Assembly: GCA_033283325.1 (NCBI GenBank)
Contig: JAWMQO010000002.1
Span: 310,001 to 374,000 of the forward strand
Origin: Mangrovimicrobium sp033283325
GTDB taxonomy: Bacteria; Pseudomonadota; Gammaproteobacteria; Pseudomonadales; Halieaceae
Length of the DNA stretch: 64,000 nucleotides
Direction of reading: 5' to 3'
Part shown: positions 32,721-42,425 of the stretch, piece after piece
Position numbering within the stretch: the first letter of the stretch is position 1
Layout: each line of letters begins with the position of its first letter
Translations under genes and position numbers: made by a program
Notes under the pieces: generated by a model
Database searches by the model: none
What the model saw: the letters and a program-made list of their open reading frames with translations, nothing else
Told to the model about the DNA's origin: nothing

Positions 32721-35588
32721 ATGTGTATCGACACCACAGGCCTGCCGGAACCCCTGGCGGTCCAGGCGGAAAAGGTCTGGCAGGGCATCCTGGAGCGCGC
32801 CGATGACAGCGCGCAGCTCGAGGCCACCGCGGGGTCTGACCCGGTCCGCGGACAACTGGCCCGGGCGCTTTCCTGCAGTAGCTTCATTGCCGAATTCGGG
32901 CGTAGTAATCCAATGGGGTTTGCCCGGCTGCTGCGCGACGACTCGCTGCAGCGTTCGCTCGCCGCCCCGGAACTTGTACTCCAGCTGGGCGAAGCGCTGC
33001 ATGCCGAGGGCGCGGAATTGTCTCCAGTGCTGCGGCGTTTCCGGCAGTACCAGATGGCCCGCATCATCTGGCGCGATTTCTGCCGGCTGGCCGATACCCG
33101 CGAGACCGTCGCAGATACCTCGGCACTGGCTGACGCCTGTATAGTCCAGTCGCTCGCGATTCTGCAGCCACAGCTCGAAGAGCGCCTCGGTCGACCGCTC
33201 GGCCGGTATAGCGCGGAGCACCAGCAGCTGATCGTGCTGGCCATGGGCAAGCTGGGCGCCGGTGAACTCAATGTCTCTTCGGATATCGATCTGGTCTTCT
33301 GCTATCCAGAGGCAGGCGAGACCAAGGGCGGGAAACGCTGTGTCAGTAACGAGCAGTTTTTCATCAAACTGGGGCAGAGCCTGATCAGCGCCCTCGACCA
33401 GCAGACTGTGGACGGCTTTGTCTTCCGGGTCGATATGCGCCTGCGCCCCTACGGGGAGAGCGGTGCACTTGTGCACAGTTTCGCGGCGCTGGAAGAATAC
33501 TACCAGGACCAGGGGCGCGACTGGGAACGCTACGCCCTGATCAAGGCCCGCCCGGTTACCGGCGATCCGGCCTGCAGCGCCGGACTGATGGAGGCCCTGC
33601 GCCCCTTCGTATACCGCCGTTACGTGGATTTCAGCGCCATCGAAAGCCTGCGCGGCATGAAGCAGATGATCAGCGCCGAAGTGCGGCGCCGGGGGCTGGA
33701 GGATAACGTCAAGCTGGGCAGCGGCGGGATTCGCGAAGTGGAATTTATCGCCCAGTGTTTCCAGTTGATCAGGGGCGGTCGCGATCTCGGCCTGCAGCAG
33801 CGCGAATTGCTCCGGGTGCTGGACGAATGCGTGAGCCTGGCCTGCCTGCCGGAAGCGGTCGCCGGTGAATTGCGCGCGGCCTACCTCTTCCTGCGCGACA
33901 GCGAACACGCAATCCAGGGCTACGGCGATCGCCAGAGCCAGGAATTGCCGGTGGACCCCCTGCCCCGAATGGCCATGGCCACCGTGATGGGCTTCGCCGA
34001 TTGGGCGGGCTACCGCGCCGCCCTCGAACATCACCGGGCCCGGGTCGCACATCATTTCGCCGAGCTGATCGCACCGCCGGAAGAGGAAGGCGCGGAATCA
34101 GTAGCGCATCCGGCGCACCTTTGGGGCGACGATCTCGACCCCGCGAGCCTGCTCGAACTGGGTTACCGGGAGGTTGGAGCCGCCTGCAGCGCGCTCCACG
34201 AGCTGCGTGTCAGCCCGCGCGTCGCATCGCTGCAGGCAACCGGACGCGACCGGCTCGACCAGTTCATGCCGCAGCTGGTGCTGGCTTGCGCCCGGGAAAC
34301 CGGGGATCCCGACCTCACATTGAAGCGCCTGTTGCCGCTGGTGGTGGCGGTGGCCAGGCGCAGCGCCTACCTGCTCCTCCTGCTGGAAAACCCCCCGGCC
34401 CTGGACGAGCTGGTGCGGCTGTGCGGCGCAAGCCCCTGGATCGCCGACCAGCTCACCCGCCACCCGGCGCTGCTGGACGAATTGCTGGATCGCCGCAGTC
34501 TCTACCAGCCCCCGGACAGGGACGACTTGCGCAGCCTGCTGATCCAGGAGGTGGCGCGGATCCCGATCGAGGACCTGGAAGCCCAGATGGACGCCCTGCG
34601 CTATTTCAAGGCGGCACAGGTGCTGCGGGTCGCCGCCAGCGAGCTCGCCGGGCGGCTGCCGGTGATGAAGGTCAGTGACAAGCTGACCTGGATCGCCGAA
34701 GTGGTACTCGAACAGGTCCTGGCTGTCGCCTGGGCGGACCTGGCGCGCAAATACGGCGAGCCAGCCCGCAGCAGTGACAGTTACGGCATGGCCGTCTTCG
34801 GATACGGCAAGCTCGGTGGCATCGAACTCGGCTACGGCTCGGACCTGGACCTGGTGTTCGTCAACAACAGTGAACGCCAGGGAGTGACGGACGGTGAGCG
34901 CAGTATCGACAACGTGGTGTTCTACACCCGCCTGGCCCAGCGCATGATTCATATCCTCGAGGCGCGCATGGCCCTGGGCAAGCTTTACGAAGTCGATATG
35001 CGCCTGCGCCCGGACGGCGATTCCGGCGTTCTGGTGCCCAGCCTGGAAGCCTTTGCCGGCTACCAGCGCAAGGATGCCTGGACCTGGGAGCACCAGGCCC
35101 TGGTGCGGGCCCGGCACGTCGCCGGCGACGCCAGCGTGGCCGCCGCCGTGGAGGCGGTGCGGCAGGAGATTCTGCGCCGGCAGCGGGACGAACAGCAGCT
35201 GGCCCGTGAGGTCATCGCCATGCGCAAGCGCATGCGCGAACACCTGCTGCCGCAGGAGGATGGACAGCGTTTTCACCTCAAGCAGGGCTCGGGCGGCATC
35301 GTGGATATCGAGTTCATGGTGCAGTACGCGGTGCTCGCCTGGTCACATCGGCAAGCGGACCTGGCTCACTGGCCGGATAACATGCGAATCCTGGAATGCC
35401 TCGGAGGCGGCGGGCTGATGCCGCCAGAGCATGCCGAGGCCCTTGGGCAGGCGTATCTGGCATACCGCAGCGCCGCGCATCAACTGGCCCTGCAACAGCT
35501 TCCCGGGGAGGTCAACGCGGCGGAATTCGCCGCCCACCGCGCCAGTGTGCTCGAGGCCTGGCAGTCCATGTTCGGCGCGCCGGAGTAG
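32721..35588 (+). CDS. glnE: bifunctional glutamine synthetase adenylyltransferase/adenylyl-removing enzyme
   Basis: This enzyme tunes glutamine synthetase by adding or removing AMP in response to PII and glutamine. It shows the duplicated architecture: an N-terminal removase nucleotidyltransferase domain (MGKLGAGELNVSSDIDLVF) and a C-terminal adenylylase domain (GYGKLGGIELGYGSDLDLVF). Each is followed by a PII-uridylyltransferase-like helical domain (GSGGIREVEFIAQ and GSGGIVDIEFMVQ). The length of 955 aa is normal. It starts 11 bp after the ATPase gene, with a weak ribosome binding site, and is followed 8 bp later by a glycosyltransferase, as in LPS-core regions of Pseudomonas relatives. Confidence 0.97.
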   Translation: MCIDTTGLPEPLAVQAEKVWQGILERADDSAQLEATAGSDPVRGQLARALSCSSFIAEFGRSNPMGFARLLRDDSLQRSLAAPELVLQLGEALHAEGAELSPVLRRFRQYQMARIIWRDFCRLADTRETVADTSALADACIVQSLAILQPQLEERLGRPLGRYSAEHQQLIVLAMGKLGAGELNVSSDIDLVFCYPEAGETKGGKRCVSNEQFFIKLGQSLISALDQQTVDGFVFRVDMRLRPYGESGALVHSFAALEEYYQDQGRDWERYALIKARPVTGDPACSAGLMEALRPFVYRRYVDFSAIESLRGMKQMISAEVRRRGLEDNVKLGSGGIREVEFIAQCFQLIRGGRDLGLQQRELLRVLDECVSLACLPEAVAGELRAAYLFLRDSEHAIQGYGDRQSQELPVDPLPRMAMATVMGFADWAGYRAALEHHRARVAHHFAELIAPPEEEGAESVAHPAHLWGDDLDPASLLELGYREVGAACSALHELRVSPRVASLQATGRDRLDQFMPQLVLACARETGDPDLTLKRLLPLVVAVARRSAYLLLLLENPPALDELVRLCGASPWIADQLTRHPALLDELLDRRSLYQPPDRDDLRSLLIQEVARIPIEDLEAQMDALRYFKAAQVLRVAASELAGRLPVMKVSDKLTWIAEVVLEQVLAVAWADLARKYGEPARSSDSYGMAVFGYGKLGGIELGYGSDLDLVFVNNSERQGVTDGERSIDNVVFYTRLAQRMIHILEARMALGKLYEVDMRLRPDGDSGVLVPSLEAFAGYQRKDAWTWEHQALVRARHVAGDASVAAAVEAVRQEILRRQRDEQQLAREVIAMRKRMREHLLPQEDGQRFHLKQGSGGIVDIEFMVQYAVLAWSHRQADLAHWPDNMRILECLGGGGLMPPEHAEALGQAYLAYRSAAHQLALQQLPGEVNAAEFAAHRASVLEAWQSMFGAPE

Positions 35589-35596
35589 GGTTCAAT

Positions 35597-36742
35597 ATGC
35601 GCATCGCTTTCGCCATTCCCGATCCCGCGCACGTCGAGGCCGCAGGCATCGACTTGCACCGCCTGCTGTTGACCGCGCGGACGCGGGGCCACGCCTGCCG
35701 GGTCTACAGCGCCGCCGCCGAGCCCGCGCCGGTAGACGGGGTGGCCTGGCGCGAGCTGCCGGCCAAATCTCGCGGGGCCCACCGGCAGCACGCGGACTTT
35801 GTCGAGCAGTTGGCACAAATGCTGGCGCGCGAGCCGGCGGACGCGGTGCTGGGCTTCGGCCCTTTGCCCGGCGTAGATGTGGTGCTGCTAACGGACATGC
35901 CGATGGCGGAGCGGCCGGTGGCCGGCTGGATCGCGCGCCGCGGTGGCGCATCGCGCTATTTCCGCGGTTGCGAGGAGGCCCTGTTCGGCAAGGCGGGACC
36001 TTCACACCTGCTGTTTCTCTCGCCGGGGCAGCAGTCGCGCTATCGCCAGCACTATTCCCTGGACAGCGCCCGCACTACTGTCCTGCCACCCGGGGTGGAG
36101 CCCGAGCTGCCCGGCACCGAGGCCCGCGAGCAGCGCCGCAAGTGCCGCGAGCAACTGGCGGCGCGGGAGGGGGAATTGTTGCTGCTCTTCGCCGGCAGTG
36201 ATTTCCAGAGCCAGGGCCTGGAGCGAAGTATTCGTGCGCTGGCCCATGCCCGCGAGGCGCAACCCCACCAGGCCATGCGCCTGCTGGTGGCCGGCGACCA
36301 GCGCTACCGCAGCTACCAACACCTGGCCCGCAAACTGGGGGTAGGCGACGCGGTGGAATTCCTGCGCGGTGAATATGCGCTTGCGCAACTGCTGCTCGCT
36401 GTCGATACACTACTGCACCCGGCGCTGCCCGAGGCCAGTGGTGCGGTATTGCTGCGCGCGCTGGTGGCGGGTCTGCCGGTGATTACCACCCAGGAGAGTG
36501 GCTACGCGGCACACATCGCCGCCGCCCGGGGTGGTTTGGTGCTGCGCAGCCCCTTCCAGCAGGAGGACCTGGACGAGGCGCTGCTGCGCTGTATCGACGG
36601 TATATATCGCTCCCTTTGCCGTGAAACCGGGCAGACCTACGCCCGTCTCAGCGACCTGTATTCCCTGCCCGAAACCTGCATTGCGACCTTGGAAAAGTGG
36701 GCGAAAGTGGCGCCGGGGCTGGGCGCACCCCGGGACAGGTAG
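35597..36742 (+). CDS. WaaG-like LPS core glycosyltransferase, GT4 family
   Basis: This is a probable lipopolysaccharide-core hexosyltransferase acting on the cytoplasmic face of the inner membrane. The ATG at 35597 begins MRIAFAIPD; upstream open frame lies within glnE. The N-terminal Rossmann part has GFGPLPGVDVVL. The C-terminal GT-B domain has LLFAGSDFQSQGLERSIRAL and the donor block HPALPEASGAVLLRALVAGLPVITT. This contains the E-x7-E-like motif of GT4 enzymes in the reduced form seen in WaaG. The length of 381 aa matches WaaG (about 374). It is close to rhamnose genes and, 8 kb on, waaA. Confidence 0.82.
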   Translation: MRIAFAIPDPAHVEAAGIDLHRLLLTARTRGHACRVYSAAAEPAPVDGVAWRELPAKSRGAHRQHADFVEQLAQMLAREPADAVLGFGPLPGVDVVLLTDMPMAERPVAGWIARRGGASRYFRGCEEALFGKAGPSHLLFLSPGQQSRYRQHYSLDSARTTVLPPGVEPELPGTEAREQRRKCREQLAAREGELLLLFAGSDFQSQGLERSIRALAHAREAQPHQAMRLLVAGDQRYRSYQHLARKLGVGDAVEFLRGEYALAQLLLAVDTLLHPALPEASGAVLLRALVAGLPVITTQESGYAAHIAAARGGLVLRSPFQQEDLDEALLRCIDGIYRSLCRETGQTYARLSDLYSLPETCIATLEKWAKVAPGLGAPRDR

Positions 36743-36786
36743 TAAGATGACTTCCCCTCTTCGTCCGGTAGATTGGGAGTGACCCG

Positions 36787-37674
36787 GTGGCAGAAAAAAT
36801 CCTGATTACAGGCGCGGGCGGCCAGCTTGGCCGCGAACTCGCCCAGAGCGTCCCCGCAGGTGCGGAATCCCGTGCCCTGGCGCGGGCGGAGCTGGACATC
36901 AGCGACCCGCAGCGTATCGGGGAAGTTATCGCGGAGATGTCGCCAACGGTCGTTATCAATGCCGCCGCATACACGGCGGTCGATCGCGCCGAGAGCGAAG
37001 TAGCCGCCGCCATGGCGGCGAATGCCGGTGCACCTGCATCTCTCGCGGCGGCGTGCGCCGCACACGGGGCGCGGCTGATCCATATTTCCACCGACTTCGT
37101 TTTCGATGGGGGATCCAGTGTTCCGTATCAGCCGGACGCCCGTGCGGCGCCGCTCGGCGTGTACGGGCGCAGCAAGCTGGCGGGAGAGGAGCGGGTTCGG
37201 GCGTGTCTGCCCGACGCCGTGATCCTGCGCACCGGTTGGGTTTACTCGGCGCTGGGCGCCAATTTTGTCAAAACCATGTTGCGCCTGATGGCCGAACGCG
37301 AAGAACTCAGTGTGGTTGCCGACCAGGTCGGAACGCCCACCTGGGCCGCCGGATTGGCTGCGGCGGTATGGGCCGCCGTCGAGCGGCCGGAGATCAGCGG
37401 GACCTATCACTGGAGCGATGCCGGCGCCTGCAGCTGGTATGACTTTGCGGTAGCCATCGCCGAGGAAGCGGAGGCTGTGGGCCTGCTGGAGCGGGTGCCG
37501 CGGATCAAACCGATTCCCGGCAGCGCCTACCCCACGCCGGCACGACGGCCCGCATACAGCGTATTGGACAAATCCGCCAGCTGGCGCGACCTCGCCCTGC
37601 AGCCGGTGCACTGGCGGCAGAACCTTCGCGCCATGCTGGCGCAATTGCTTACCCAGGATTCAAGCGGGTCCTGA
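36787..37674 (+). CDS. rmlD: dTDP-4-dehydrorhamnose reductase
   Basis: This enzyme catalyses the last step of dTDP-L-rhamnose synthesis. It is an extended SDR with the cofactor loop ITGAGGQLGREL and the catalytic pair in YGRSKLAGEE. The length is 295 aa. The start is GTG at 36787 with GGGAG eight bases upstream. It is 22 bp before rmlB and in the same direction, 44 bp after the WaaG-like gene, so all three may form one unit. Also known as rfbD. Confidence 0.95.
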   Translation: MAEKILITGAGGQLGRELAQSVPAGAESRALARAELDISDPQRIGEVIAEMSPTVVINAAAYTAVDRAESEVAAAMAANAGAPASLAAACAAHGARLIHISTDFVFDGGSSVPYQPDARAAPLGVYGRSKLAGEERVRACLPDAVILRTGWVYSALGANFVKTMLRLMAEREELSVVADQVGTPTWAAGLAAAVWAAVERPEISGTYHWSDAGACSWYDFAVAIAEEAEAVGLLERVPRIKPIPGSAYPTPARRPAYSVLDKSASWRDLALQPVHWRQNLRAMLAQLLTQDSSGS

Positions 37675-37696
37675 ACCTGGTCAAGGAGTCTTCCCG

Positions 37697-38758
37697 ATGT
37701 CCCGATCCCTACTGGTCACCGGCGCCGCCGGCTTTATCGGTGCCAATTTCGTCCACTATTGGCGCGCCCTCAACCCCGGGGACACGGTCGTCGCCCTGGA
37801 TGCCCTGACCTACGCCGGCAATCGTGCCAGCCTGGCAAGCCTGGAGGGGGGCGAGGGGTTTCATTTCCTGCACGCGGACATCCGTGACTACGACGCAGTA
37901 CTCGGCGCGCTGAAGAACTTCGAGGTGGACACCCTGGTGCATTTCGCCGCCGAAAGTCATGTGGACCGTTCCATCACCGGTCCGGCAGCTTTCATTGAAA
38001 CCAATGTGCTGGGCACGCAGGTCCTGCTCGAAGCCGCCCGCGCCCACTGGCTGAGCGGCAGCGGCAGCCCCCACCGCTTTCACCATGTTTCCACTGACGA
38101 GGTCTACGGTTCCCTGGCGCCGGATGCGCCGGGCTTTCATGAGGAACAGAAGTACGAACCCAATTCGCCCTACTCCGCCAGCAAGGCTGCCTCGGACCAC
38201 CTGGTGCGCGCCTGGCACCATACCTATGGCCTGCAGGTGACGACCAGCAACTGCTCCAACAACTACGGCCCCTACCATTTCCCGGAGAAGCTGATCCCGC
38301 TGTGCCTCACCAATATCCTGCGCGGACTGCCGCTGCCGGTGTACGGCGACGGCAGCAATATCCGCGACTGGCTGTACGTGGAGGATCACTGCCGCGGCAT
38401 CCACAAGGTGCTGCAGGAGGGAGTGGTCGGGGAGACCTACAATATCGGCGGGAACAACGAGTGGAACAACCTGTCGATTGTCGAGTTACTCTGCGAGCAG
38501 GTCGACGCCCGTTTCGCCGCGGACCCCTCCCTGGCGCAGCGCTTTTCAGAGGCGCCGCCCGCCGCCGGTAAATCCTGCCGGGAGCTGGTTGAGTTCGTGC
38601 AGGACCGGGCGGGCCATGACTGGCGCTATGCGATCGATGCCAGCAAGTCGCGCCGCGAGCTGGGTTACGCCCCGCAGGAAACCTTCGAGACCGGCCTCGC
38701 CAGGACTATCGACTGGTACCTGGCCAACGAGGACTGGTGGCGGCCGCTGCTGGCCTGA
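37697..38758 (+). CDS. rmlB: dTDP-glucose 4,6-dehydratase
   Basis: This is the second enzyme of dTDP-rhamnose synthesis. It is an extended SDR with the NAD loop VTGAAGFIGANFV, the catalytic HVSTDEVYG block (Asp-Glu after Thr), and the Tyr-Lys pair in NSPYSASKAASDHLV. The length of 353 aa is typical. The ribosome binding site AAGGAG precedes the ATG. It ends 28 bp from rmlC, which faces it. Also known as rfbB. Confidence 0.96.
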   Translation: MSRSLLVTGAAGFIGANFVHYWRALNPGDTVVALDALTYAGNRASLASLEGGEGFHFLHADIRDYDAVLGALKNFEVDTLVHFAAESHVDRSITGPAAFIETNVLGTQVLLEAARAHWLSGSGSPHRFHHVSTDEVYGSLAPDAPGFHEEQKYEPNSPYSASKAASDHLVRAWHHTYGLQVTTSNCSNNYGPYHFPEKLIPLCLTNILRGLPLPVYGDGSNIRDWLYVEDHCRGIHKVLQEGVVGETYNIGGNNEWNNLSIVELLCEQVDARFAADPSLAQRFSEAPPAAGKSCRELVEFVQDRAGHDWRYAIDASKSRRELGYAPQETFETGLARTIDWYLANEDWWRPLLA

Positions 38759-38786
38759 AGCAGGCCGGGTGAAGCTGGCAGGCCCC

Positions 38787-39338
38787 TCAATAATCCAGCA
38801 GGGGGGCTTCGGCCAGGGACAGCCCGGCACTGTCCTTGGCTGACAGTTGTGGTTCCTCGCCTTCCGGGATCGGCCATTCGATCCCGACGTCCGGATCGTC
38901 CCAGGCCAGTGAAGCTTCACTTTGCGGGTGGTAGAAGTTGTCGCACTTGTAAAGGAAGTCGGCGGATTCGCTGAGAACGTAAAAGCCGTGGGCGAAGCCC
39001 GGCGGCACCCAGAGCATCTGGTGGTTTTCAGCGCTGAGCGTCGCACCATACCACTGGCCCCGGGTCGGTGAATCCCGCCGCATATCGACCACGGCGTCAA
39101 ATACGCTGCCCGCGGTAACCCGTACCAGTTTTCCCTGGGTCTGTTCGAGCTGGTAATGCATGCCGCGCAGGATGCCCCGGCTGGACCGGCTGTGGTTGTC
39201 CTGTACAAAGTTGATGCCGAGCCCCGCTTCAGCGAATGCGCGCGCGTTCCAGGTCTCCATGAAGAAGCCCCGCGGGTCACCGAAGACTTTGGGTGTTATG
39301 AGATAGACGCCCTCCAGTGGCGTCGCTTCGAAGTTCAT
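38787..39338 (-). CDS. rmlC: dTDP-4-dehydrorhamnose 3,5-epimerase
   Basis: This is a cupin-fold epimerase, the third step of the rhamnose pathway. Family blocks are FVQDNHSRSSRGILRGMHYQ (catalytic His region), DMRRDSPTRGQW and WVPPGFAHGFYVLSE. The length is 183 aa. Its start overlaps the stop of rmlA by 4 bp, so the two are translationally coupled. It is convergent with rmlB. Confidence 0.96.
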   Translation of the reverse strand: MNFEATPLEGVYLITPKVFGDPRGFFMETWNARAFAEAGLGINFVQDNHSRSSRGILRGMHYQLEQTQGKLVRVTAGSVFDAVVDMRRDSPTRGQWYGATLSAENHQMLWVPPGFAHGFYVLSESADFLYKCDNFYHPQSEASLAWDDPDVGIEWPIPEGEEPQLSAKDSAGLSLAEAPLLDY

Positions 39339-40228
39339 CGGATGTTCCCCCGCGATAGCAAATTGTTGAGATAGATACCGTAGCCGCTTTTCTCCAGCGG
39401 GGCTGCCAGCGCCTGCAGTTGCCTGGCGTCGATGTAGCCCATGTAGTACGCCACCTCTTCCGGGCAGGCTATTTTCAGCCCCTGGCGTTGCTCGACCACG
39501 CGAATGAAATTAGCGGCGTCGAGCAGGGAGTTATGGGTACCGGTATCCAGCCAGGCGGTGCCGCGGCTCATCACCTCGACGTTGAGGTCGCCGCGTTGCA
39601 TGTAGTGCCTGTTGACGTCGGTGATCTCCAGCTCGCCGCGCGGCGAGGGCTTCACATTGCGCGCTATCTCCACTACGTCGTTGTCGTAGAAGTACAGCCC
39701 GGTAACCGCGAACTGTGACTTGGGATTCTCGGGCTTTTCCTCGATGTCCATGGCGATGCCATCTTCATCAAAGGAGACCACGCCATAGCGTTCCGGATCC
39801 TGTACGTAGTATGCAAACACCGAGGCGCCGCTTACCCTCTGGCTGGCACTGCGCAGTTTATCGGTGAAGCCGCCGCCGTAGAAGATGTTGTCCCCGAGCA
39901 CCAGGGCCACCGGGGAGTCGCCTATGAATTCCTCGCCAAGAATGAAGGCCTGGGCGAGTCCGTCGGGACTCGGTTGCGCGGTGTAGCTGAGCTGGAGGCC
40001 CCATTGATTGCCGTCCCCCAGCAGCTCGCGGAAGGCCGCCTGGTCCCGCGGGGTGGTGATGATGAGGATTTCCCGAATCCCGGCCAGCATCAGCGTGGCC
40101 AGTGGGTAGTAGATCATCGGTTTGTCGTAGACCGGCATCAGCTGTTTTGAGACTGTACTGGTCAATGGGTGCAGGCGAGTGCCGCTACCGCCGGCAAGTA
40201 TGATTCCCCTATAGGCAGACTCTGCCAT
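39335..40228 (-). CDS. rmlA: glucose-1-phosphate thymidylyltransferase
   Basis: This is the first enzyme of dTDP-L-rhamnose synthesis, making dTDP-glucose. The nucleotide-binding signature is IILAGGSGTRLHPLT, followed by KQLMPVYDKPMIYYPL and LVLGDNIFYG. The ATG at 40228 (MAESAYRG) follows GGGGAGGGG; the frame is open 90 bases upstream without homology. The length is 297 aa. It is first in an rmlA-rmlC unit opposed to rmlD-rmlB. The 246-bp gap upstream (40229-40474) shows no further gene. Confidence 0.96.
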   Translation of the reverse strand: MAESAYRGIILAGGSGTRLHPLTSTVSKQLMPVYDKPMIYYPLATLMLAGIREILIITTPRDQAAFRELLGDGNQWGLQLSYTAQPSPDGLAQAFILGEEFIGDSPVALVLGDNIFYGGGFTDKLRSASQRVSGASVFAYYVQDPERYGVVSFDEDGIAMDIEEKPENPKSQFAVTGLYFYDNDVVEIARNVKPSPRGELEITDVNRHYMQRGDLNVEVMSRGTAWLDTGTHNSLLDAANFIRVVEQRQGLKIACPEEVAYYMGYIDARQLQALAAPLEKSGYGIYLNNLLSRGNIR

Positions 40229-40474
40229 ACCGCTGTCCCCTCCCCCGCGGGTCCGTCCGAAGCGAATGAGTATAGCGGAATCATCGCGCAACTGTCCTTC
40301 GCTGGATTTTTGCAGCACCGCTGCTTAGAATCCGTTTTCTACCTGCGGAATTGCCAGTGCGTCAATTCCGTTCCCTGGAGTCCCCGGCCTTTCCAATCAT
40401 AATTTGAGGAAGCTGATATCAGGCAGCCAGAGACAGTTCCGGCCGAGGCGCAACCCCGCGTCGCTGCCAGCCCG

Positions 40475-41725
40475 GTGGCGGCTTGCCAGGTGCAGCCGCT
40501 GCGCATCGCGCTGCTCGGTTATCGCAGCAACCCCCATGGCGGCGGGCAGGGTATTTATCTTCACTACCTGAGCAAGGCGCTGGTGGAGGCGGGTCACCAG
40601 GTAGATGTGATTTCCGGTCCGCCCTACCCGAATCTCGATCCACGGGTCGGTTTTGTGGCGCTGCCCAGCCTGGATCTCTACCAGAACGGACTGCGCTCCC
40701 TGCGTCCCCATCACCTGTCCTCGATGAGTAACATTATCGAGTGGAGCAGCAAGCTCACGGGCGGCTTCGCGGAGCCTTACACTTTCAGCCGGCGGGCGGT
40801 GAAATACCTGCGTGCCAATGGCCATCGCTACGACATCATTCACGACAACCAGTGCCTGGCTTACGGCATGCTGGAATTGCAGCGCATGGGCCTGCCACTG
40901 GTGACCACGGTGCATCACCCGGTGACCAGCGATTTGCGGATCGCCCTCGGGGCGGCCAAAAGCCCCGTGGAAAAGCTCCTGATACGGCGCTGGCACTCCT
41001 TTCTCGGCATGCAGACCCGGGTTATACGACAACTGCGGCACATTGTTACGGTGTCAGAGAGTTCGCGCCAGGACATCGCCCGGGATTTCGGCCTGCAGCC
41101 AGCGGGTATAGATACCATTCACATCGGCATCGACACGGAGACCTTCCGTCCCATGCCATCGGTGCCGCGGCGTCCACAGCGGCTGATGGCGACCTGTTCC
41201 GCAGATGCCCCGCTCAAGGGACTGCGCTACCTGCTGCGCGCCTATGCTGAACTCCTGAGCCGCTGGCCGGAGCTGGAGTTGCTGGTTGTCAGCAAGCCCA
41301 GGCCCGGCGGCGAAACCGAGCACCTATTGCGTGAACTCGGCCTCCAGGACCGGGTCCAGTTCGTCAGTGGAATCTCTACCGCGGAGATGGTGGAGTACTA
41401 TGCACAGGCGACGATTGCCGTGGTTCCGTCGGTTTATGAAGGTTTCGGCCTGCCGGCAGGTGAGGCCATGGCCTGCGGTGTGCCACTGGTTTCCACCGAC
41501 GGCGGTGCCCTGCCCGAAGTGACCGGTGATGCAGCCGTGCAGGTACCGGTAAAGTCGGCGGGGGCGCTCGCCGCTGCCATCGACGAGCTACTGCGCGATG
41601 CCCCACGCCGTGCAACGCTGGGTGCTGCGGGTCGGGAGCGCATACTGGATATGTTCAGCTGGGAGCGCTGCGCGCAACGGATGGTCGAGTATTACAGGGA
41701 GGTATTGGAGCGTGCAGACAGTTGA
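40475..41725 (+). CDS. GT4-family glycosyltransferase
   Basis: This is a probable glycan-building transferase of unknown sugar specificity. The N-terminal domain has LLGYRSNPHGGGQGIYLHYLS, and the C-terminal domain has VPSVYEGFGLPAGEAMACG, the E-x7-E donor motif. Called as GTG at 40475 (416 aa). The frame is open upstream to 40403, where GAGGA (40406-40410) sits seven bases before an in-frame ATC, so the true start may be upstream. It overlaps the next gene by 14 bp, the first of three tightly linked genes (glycosyltransferase, methyltransferase, toroid protein). Confidence 0.88.
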   Translation: MAACQVQPLRIALLGYRSNPHGGGQGIYLHYLSKALVEAGHQVDVISGPPYPNLDPRVGFVALPSLDLYQNGLRSLRPHHLSSMSNIIEWSSKLTGGFAEPYTFSRRAVKYLRANGHRYDIIHDNQCLAYGMLELQRMGLPLVTTVHHPVTSDLRIALGAAKSPVEKLLIRRWHSFLGMQTRVIRQLRHIVTVSESSRQDIARDFGLQPAGIDTIHIGIDTETFRPMPSVPRRPQRLMATCSADAPLKGLRYLLRAYAELLSRWPELELLVVSKPRPGGETEHLLRELGLQDRVQFVSGISTAEMVEYYAQATIAVVPSVYEGFGLPAGEAMACGVPLVSTDGGALPEVTGDAAVQVPVKSAGALAAAIDELLRDAPRRATLGAAGRERILDMFSWERCAQRMVEYYREVLERADS

Positions 41726-42425
41726 TTTCAGCCACTTGCCACTCGAGCCGGGTGACGTGGTTCTGGACCTTGGCTGTGGCGAAGGTCGCCATGTCATTTC
41801 AACTTACCTCGAGGGGCGGGTGCATTCGGTGGGGGTCGACCTGTCCCTGCCGGACCTGCTGACCACCCGGGCAAAGCTGGAAGAATTTCCCGCGCCCGCC
41901 GGCGACGGGCGCAGCTTTGGCCTGTCTTCGGCCAGTGCACTGGCCCTGCCCTTTGCCGACAACACCTTCGACAAGATCATCTGCAGCGAAGTACTCGAGC
42001 ATATTCCCGATTACCGCGCGGCCCTGCGGGAAATCGAGCGGGTGCTGAAGCCCGGTGGCCTGTTTTGCGCCAGCGTGCCGCGGCGCTGGCCGGAACGCCT
42101 GTGCTGGTGGCTGAGCGAGGATTACCACAACACGCCCGGCGGACACATCCGCATTTTCCGCGCGGCGCAGTTGCGTGGGGAGATTGAAGCCCTGGGCCTG
42201 CAGCACTACCACCGCCACTGGGCCCACGCCCTGCACGTGCCCTTCTGGTGGCTGAAGTGCCTGTTCTGGGGCAACGATGAACAGTGGCTGGTGCGCCAGT
42301 ACCACCGCCTGCTGGTCTGGGACATCATGAGCCAGCCGCGCCTGACACGGGTCAGTGAAAAACTGCTTAATCCGCTTATGGGCAAGAGCGTCGTCATGTA
42401 TTTTCGCAAGGGAGCGGCGCTATGA
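41712..42425 (+). CDS. class I SAM-dependent methyltransferase (Methyltransf_11-like)
   Basis: The SAM-binding motif VLDLGCGEGRH is at the N-terminus. The acidic motif II (VGVDLS), ALALPFADNTFDKIICSEVLEHI and a GGLFCASVP post-motif follow. The GTG at 41712 follows GGGAGG with good spacing and gives 237 aa; the frame is open upstream inside the glycosyltransferase gene. Overlaps on both sides (14 bp and 4 bp) indicate a coupled operon. The methyl acceptor is unknown; a sugar or lipid-linked intermediate made by the neighbouring transferase is plausible. Confidence 0.87.
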   Translation: MQTVDFSHLPLEPGDVVLDLGCGEGRHVISTYLEGRVHSVGVDLSLPDLLTTRAKLEEFPAPAGDGRSFGLSSASALALPFADNTFDKIICSEVLEHIPDYRAALREIERVLKPGGLFCASVPRRWPERLCWWLSEDYHNTPGGHIRIFRAAQLRGEIEALGLQHYHRHWAHALHVPFWWLKCLFWGNDEQWLVRQYHRLLVWDIMSQPRLTRVSEKLLNPLMGKSVVMYFRKGAAL

